NCBI GenBank assembly: GCA_033855775.1
Contig: JAWVFT010000116.1
Coordinates: forward strand, 3,294 to 67,293
DNA: 64,000 nt
DNA from: DASVTR01 sp033855775
GTDB lineage: Bacteria; Acidobacteriota; Blastocatellia; Pyrinomonadales; Pyrinomonadaceae
Reading direction: 5' to 3'
Shown: in pieces, positions 61,350 through 64,000 of the stretch
Layout of the letters: the number at the start of each line of letters is the position of its first letter
Position numbering within the stretch: the stretch's first letter is position 1
Notes under the pieces: generated by a model
What the model saw: only the letters and a program-made list of their open reading frames with translations
What the model was told of the DNA's origin: nothing
Database searches by the model: none
Position numbers and translations under genes: made by a program

Positions 61350-62780
61350 TTAGATTCTTCGTTCCAGATTGTAGTCGCGCAGGCGGCGATAGAGCGTGGA
61401 GGGAGAGATGCCAAGTAGCTCTGCGGTCTTGCCGCGATGCCAGTTGGTTTGTTCGAGCGCGGCGAGAATTTGTTGCCGTTCAACTTCGCGCAGAGAAGCG
61501 GGCGCGGCAGTGTTCATTTGTCCGGCGGGCGGCGGGGCATCGCCTTCGGCGGCGCTCGCCTGCTGGCCGTAGTTTCCGTATGTGACGAGCGTTGACGCGG
61601 CAGCGATGCGCGCGACTTCGGGTGGCAAGTCGGCGACCGTAATCTGTCCTTCGTTGGATAAGAGCACGGCGCGTTCGAGGCAGTTGCGCAACTGGCGCAC
61701 GTTGCCCGGCCAATGATATTCGCGCAAAGCCTGCAAGGCTTCGGGCGTTAGCTCTGGATGACCCGGACCGGCGAGTTGCTTGAGCAAGTGCAGAGCCAGC
61801 GGCTCGATGTCTTCGGGACGCTCGCGCAGCGGCGTCAACGAAATCTGGAAGCTGTTGATGCGATAGAGCAGGTCGGCGCGAAACTGCCCGTTGGCGACAA
61901 CCTCGTCGGGGTTGCGATTGGTGGCGGCGATGATGCGGACGTTGACCTCGACCTTGCGCACGCCGCCGACGCGATAAAACGTCCGCGTCTCGATGGCGCG
62001 CAGCAGCTTCGATTGCAGTTGCGTCGGCAGTTCTGTGATTTCGTCCAGAAAGAGCGTGCCGCCGTCGGCCAATTCGATGAGGCCGAGCTTGCGCGCCTTC
62101 GCGCCGGAGAACGCGCCCGCTTCGTAGCCGAAGAGTTCCGATTCGAGCAGGGATTCCTGAAAGGCCGCGCAGTTCAAATCAATAAACGAAGCTTCGGCGC
62201 GCGTCGAGAGACGATGAACCGCGTGCGCGATTAACTCTTTGCCCGTCCCCGACTCGCCCGTGATGAGCACGGAAGCCTCCGACGGCGCGACGCGCTCAAC
62301 GAGGCGGATGGCCTCGTTCATCTCCTTCGAGACGGAGACGATTTCCGGCATCTGCGATTGTCTGGCGAGTTGCTGCCGGAGCCGCACGTTGTCAACGCGC
62401 AAGCGTCGCTTCTCAGCCGCCTGACGAACGAGGGCGTCGAGTTCCGTAATGCGATAAGGCTTCGAGAGGTAATCGTAGGCGCCGAGCTTCATCGCTTCAA
62501 TCGCCGTCTCGACGGTCGCGTGGCCGGTCAGCATAATCACTTCGGGCGGGTTCGGTCGCTCGTGAACGCGGCGCAGGAGTTCCATGCCATCCATGCGCGG
62601 CATGTTGATGTCGCAGAGCAGCACGTCGACGTTGCCCTCTTCCAGACGACGGAGCGCGGCCTCGCCGTCGGGCGCGACAGAGACTCTGTAGCCGAGCCGT
62701 TGCAGTTCCTTCTGAATCACCAGACGCAGGTTTGCTTCATCTTCGGCGACGAGCAGTCGCGCGCCATTGCTTTCACTCAA
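61350..62780 (-). CDS. NtrC-family sigma-54-dependent response regulator
   Basis: 476 residues: receiver domain (1-120; phospho-Asp in VLLCDINMPRMDG, Lys in YLSKPYR), AAA+ domain (about 145-385; Walker A GESGTGKE, Walker B GGTLFLDEI, sigma-54 contact loop GAFSGA in place of the usual GAFTGA, Arg finger segment QFRADLLYRI) and Fis-type HTH at the C-terminus (EQTNWHRGKTAELLGISPSTLYRRLRDY). It would activate RpoN promoters after phosphorylation by the kinase encoded just upstream, whose stop overlaps its ATG (ATGA). The PEP-CTERM gene with GG-N10-GC sites is a possible target. Confidence 0.95.
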   Translation of the reverse strand: MSESNGARLLVAEDEANLRLVIQKELQRLGYRVSVAPDGEAALRRLEEGNVDVLLCDINMPRMDGMELLRRVHERPNPPEVIMLTGHATVETAIEAMKLGAYDYLSKPYRITELDALVRQAAEKRRLRVDNVRLRQQLARQSQMPEIVSVSKEMNEAIRLVERVAPSEASVLITGESGTGKELIAHAVHRLSTRAEASFIDLNCAAFQESLLESELFGYEAGAFSGAKARKLGLIELADGGTLFLDEITELPTQLQSKLLRAIETRTFYRVGGVRKVEVNVRIIAATNRNPDEVVANGQFRADLLYRINSFQISLTPLRERPEDIEPLALHLLKQLAGPGHPELTPEALQALREYHWPGNVRQLRNCLERAVLLSNEGQITVADLPPEVARIAAASTLVTYGNYGQQASAAEGDAPPPAGQMNTAAPASLREVERQQILAALEQTNWHRGKTAELLGISPSTLYRRLRDYNLERRI

Positions 62781-64000
62781 GTCGTTTGTTCTCCATCCGA
62801 TGGAATAGCCGCGGGCAGCGAAATCGTGAAGGTCGTGCCCTTCCCGATTGCCGATTGAACGTCGAGGCGTCCGCCGTGCTCCGTTACAATACCATAACAG
62901 ACGGCGAGGCCAAGTCCGGTTCCGCGTCCGACCTCTTTGGTGGTGAAAAACGGGTCAAAGATTTTCGTCAGATTTTCCGGCGCGATGCCGTGCCCGTTGT
63001 CGCTCACTTCGATAAGCACGTGGCCCTCTTCGTTGCGCGCGCCGAGCCGCAAACGGCCTCCGTCGGGCATCGCGTCAATCGCGTTGGTCGAGAGCGCGAT
63101 GACGGCCTGCTGCAACTGTCCTTCGTCGCCCGAAATGACAGCGACATCATCGGAGACTTCCGTCACTATCTCAACCCGCTCGCCGCGCTTTTGATGAGCG
63201 ACGAGACGAGCCGCCGTCTCAATCACGCCTGAGACATCAACGGGCGCGTGCTCGCCCGCGCGCGTGCGGCTGAAATCGAGCAGGCCGTTCGTTATCATCT
63301 TGCAGCGGAAAGCCTCGCTGCGAATCAACGCCAGATACTCGCGCAGGTCTTCGGATTCGGGCGAGTCGTCGAACGCGCCCTCCTTCGCGCGCGATTCGAG
63401 AGCTTCGGCGCAGGCCGAGATGGTCGCCAGCGGATTGTTGATTTCATGCACGACGCCCGCGGCGAGCCGCCCGACCGCCGCCAGCTTTTCAGCGCGAGCG
63501 ACGGCGCGATTCGCTTCGACGCGCGCCGTGATCTCTTCGCCCACAGTGATGACGTGCGAGACTTCGCCGCCGCCTTCGGCCTGCATGGGGACTTTGCTGA
63601 CCAACCAGTGATGCGTCGCGCCGCTCGCGTCGGTCGTCTCCTGCTCGATGCGTTCAATCTCGCCGCTCTCAAAGGCGCGCGAAAATTCATGCTCAAGAAT
63701 CTCGCGTCGTTGTCTGGTCAACACCTGAAAGATGTTGCGCCCCATGACGGCTCCGCGCGGGATGCCCTGCCCGCCCAACTCGCGGTTACGATTCCAGGCG
63801 ACGATGCGATAGCCGCGGTCAACGGCATAGAGCGAGACGGGCAGGCTGTCAATAATCGCTTCGGTGAAGCGACGCTGCGATTCGACTTCCGCCGTCCGCC
63901 GCTCGACTTCCTTCGCCAGAGAGACGCTTGAGTCGCGCGCCGCTTCGTAGAGCAGCGAGATGTGCGCGGCGAGCGGGTTGAGATAGTGACGGAAGTCTCC
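62777..64000 (-). CDS. Sensor histidine kinase with PAS domain, 5' truncated
   Basis: The frame is open to the window end; 407 residues are visible. The order is: end of an upstream sensor region ([21 protein letters not shown], possibly GAF), a helix linker, a PAS domain (from [26 protein letters not shown]), HisKA with the phospho-His in [13 protein letters not shown], and HATPase with N box [13 protein letters not shown]1 [11 protein letters not shown], and [15 protein letters not shown]. No membrane helix in the visible part. It forms a two-component pair with the NtrC-type regulator (4-nt ATGA overlap). Confidence 0.93.
   Translation of the reverse strand, partial: GDFRHYLNPLAAHISLLYEAARDSSVSLAKEVERRTAEVESQRRFTEAIIDSLPVSLYAVDRGYRIVAWNRNRELGGQGIPRGAVMGRNIFQVLTRQRREILEHEFSRAFESGEIERIEQETTDASGATHHWLVSKVPMQAEGGGEVSHVITVGEEITARVEANRAVARAEKLAAVGRLAAGVVHEINNPLATISACAEALESRAKEGAFDDSPESEDLREYLALIRSEAFRCKMITNGLLDFSRTRAGEHAPVDVSGVIETAARLVAHQKRGERVEIVTEVSDDVAVISGDEGQLQQAVIALSTNAIDAMPDGGRLRLGARNEEGHVLIEVSDNGHGIAPENLTKIFDPFFTTKEVGRGTGLGLAVCYGIVTEHGGRLDVQSAIGKGTTFTISLPAAIPSDGEQTT

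Overview
The window looks like chromosomal DNA of an Acidobacteriota bacterium, most likely Blastocatellia. This is inferred from gene content: a TIGR03436-type acidobacterial VWFA protein, a TIGR03118/Calx-beta/DUF4214 secreted protein, a CRTAC1/ASPIC-UnbV protein, an ECF-sigma/CHAT cluster, a cupin close to the Granulicella hydroxynitrile lyase, and high GC. No rRNA, tRNA, CRISPR array, insertion sequence or phage gene was seen.

Layout. 1-8.5 kb: end of a CRTAC1-type protein, then a sugar/amino-sugar group (secreted GH20 hexosaminidase, two phosphohexomutase paralogues of which the first lacks the phosphoserine, an SMP-30-type lactonase, a NagX/HGSNAT-like membrane acyltransferase). 8.6-14.2 kb: an AraC-regulated small-molecule redox cassette (MFS, Mn-type cupin, zinc ADH, tautomerase, CMD-family protein, aldo/keto reductase). 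14.3-18 kb: a secreted unknown and an 817-residue unknown. 18.4-25.7 kb: a minus-strand operon of an ECF sigma factor, a membrane TPR/CHAT protease gene interrupted by a frameshift at a run of nine T, a zinc-ribbon membrane protein, an unknown protein and a membrane trypsin-like peptidase. 25.8-37.9 kb: mostly envelope and housekeeping genes.

38.4-55.5 kb is a large catabolic island: BoxC, BoxB, a TetR regulator, three enoyl-CoA hydratases, an SDR, a RidA protein, an acyl-CoA dehydrogenase, a flavin monooxygenase and an OYE-type reductase that resemble the two halves of 2-aminobenzoyl-CoA monooxygenase/reductase, kynureninase, tryptophan 2,3-dioxygenase, a benzoate/anthranilate-type CoA ligase and a hotdog thioesterase. 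Together they suggest tryptophan -> kynurenine -> anthranilate -> anthraniloyl-CoA -> dearomatisation -> beta-oxidation, with a Box branch for benzoyl-CoA. Kynurenine formamidase, BoxA and BoxD are not in the window.

55.7-64 kb: a PEP-CTERM protein preceded by two GG-N10-GC (sigma-54-like) sites, a NapH-like iron-sulphur membrane protein fused to a cyclic-nucleotide-binding domain, a secreted one-haem cytochrome, and an NtrC-type regulator with its histidine kinase (cut by the window end).

A striking non-coding feature is a family of intergenic inverted arrays built of 7-bp units (TGACAAG/TGACGAG, TGATAGG, TCCAAAG types). They sit exactly between stop and start codons at nine gene borders, often supply the stop codon itself, and are followed by genes with no visible Shine-Dalgarno sequence.
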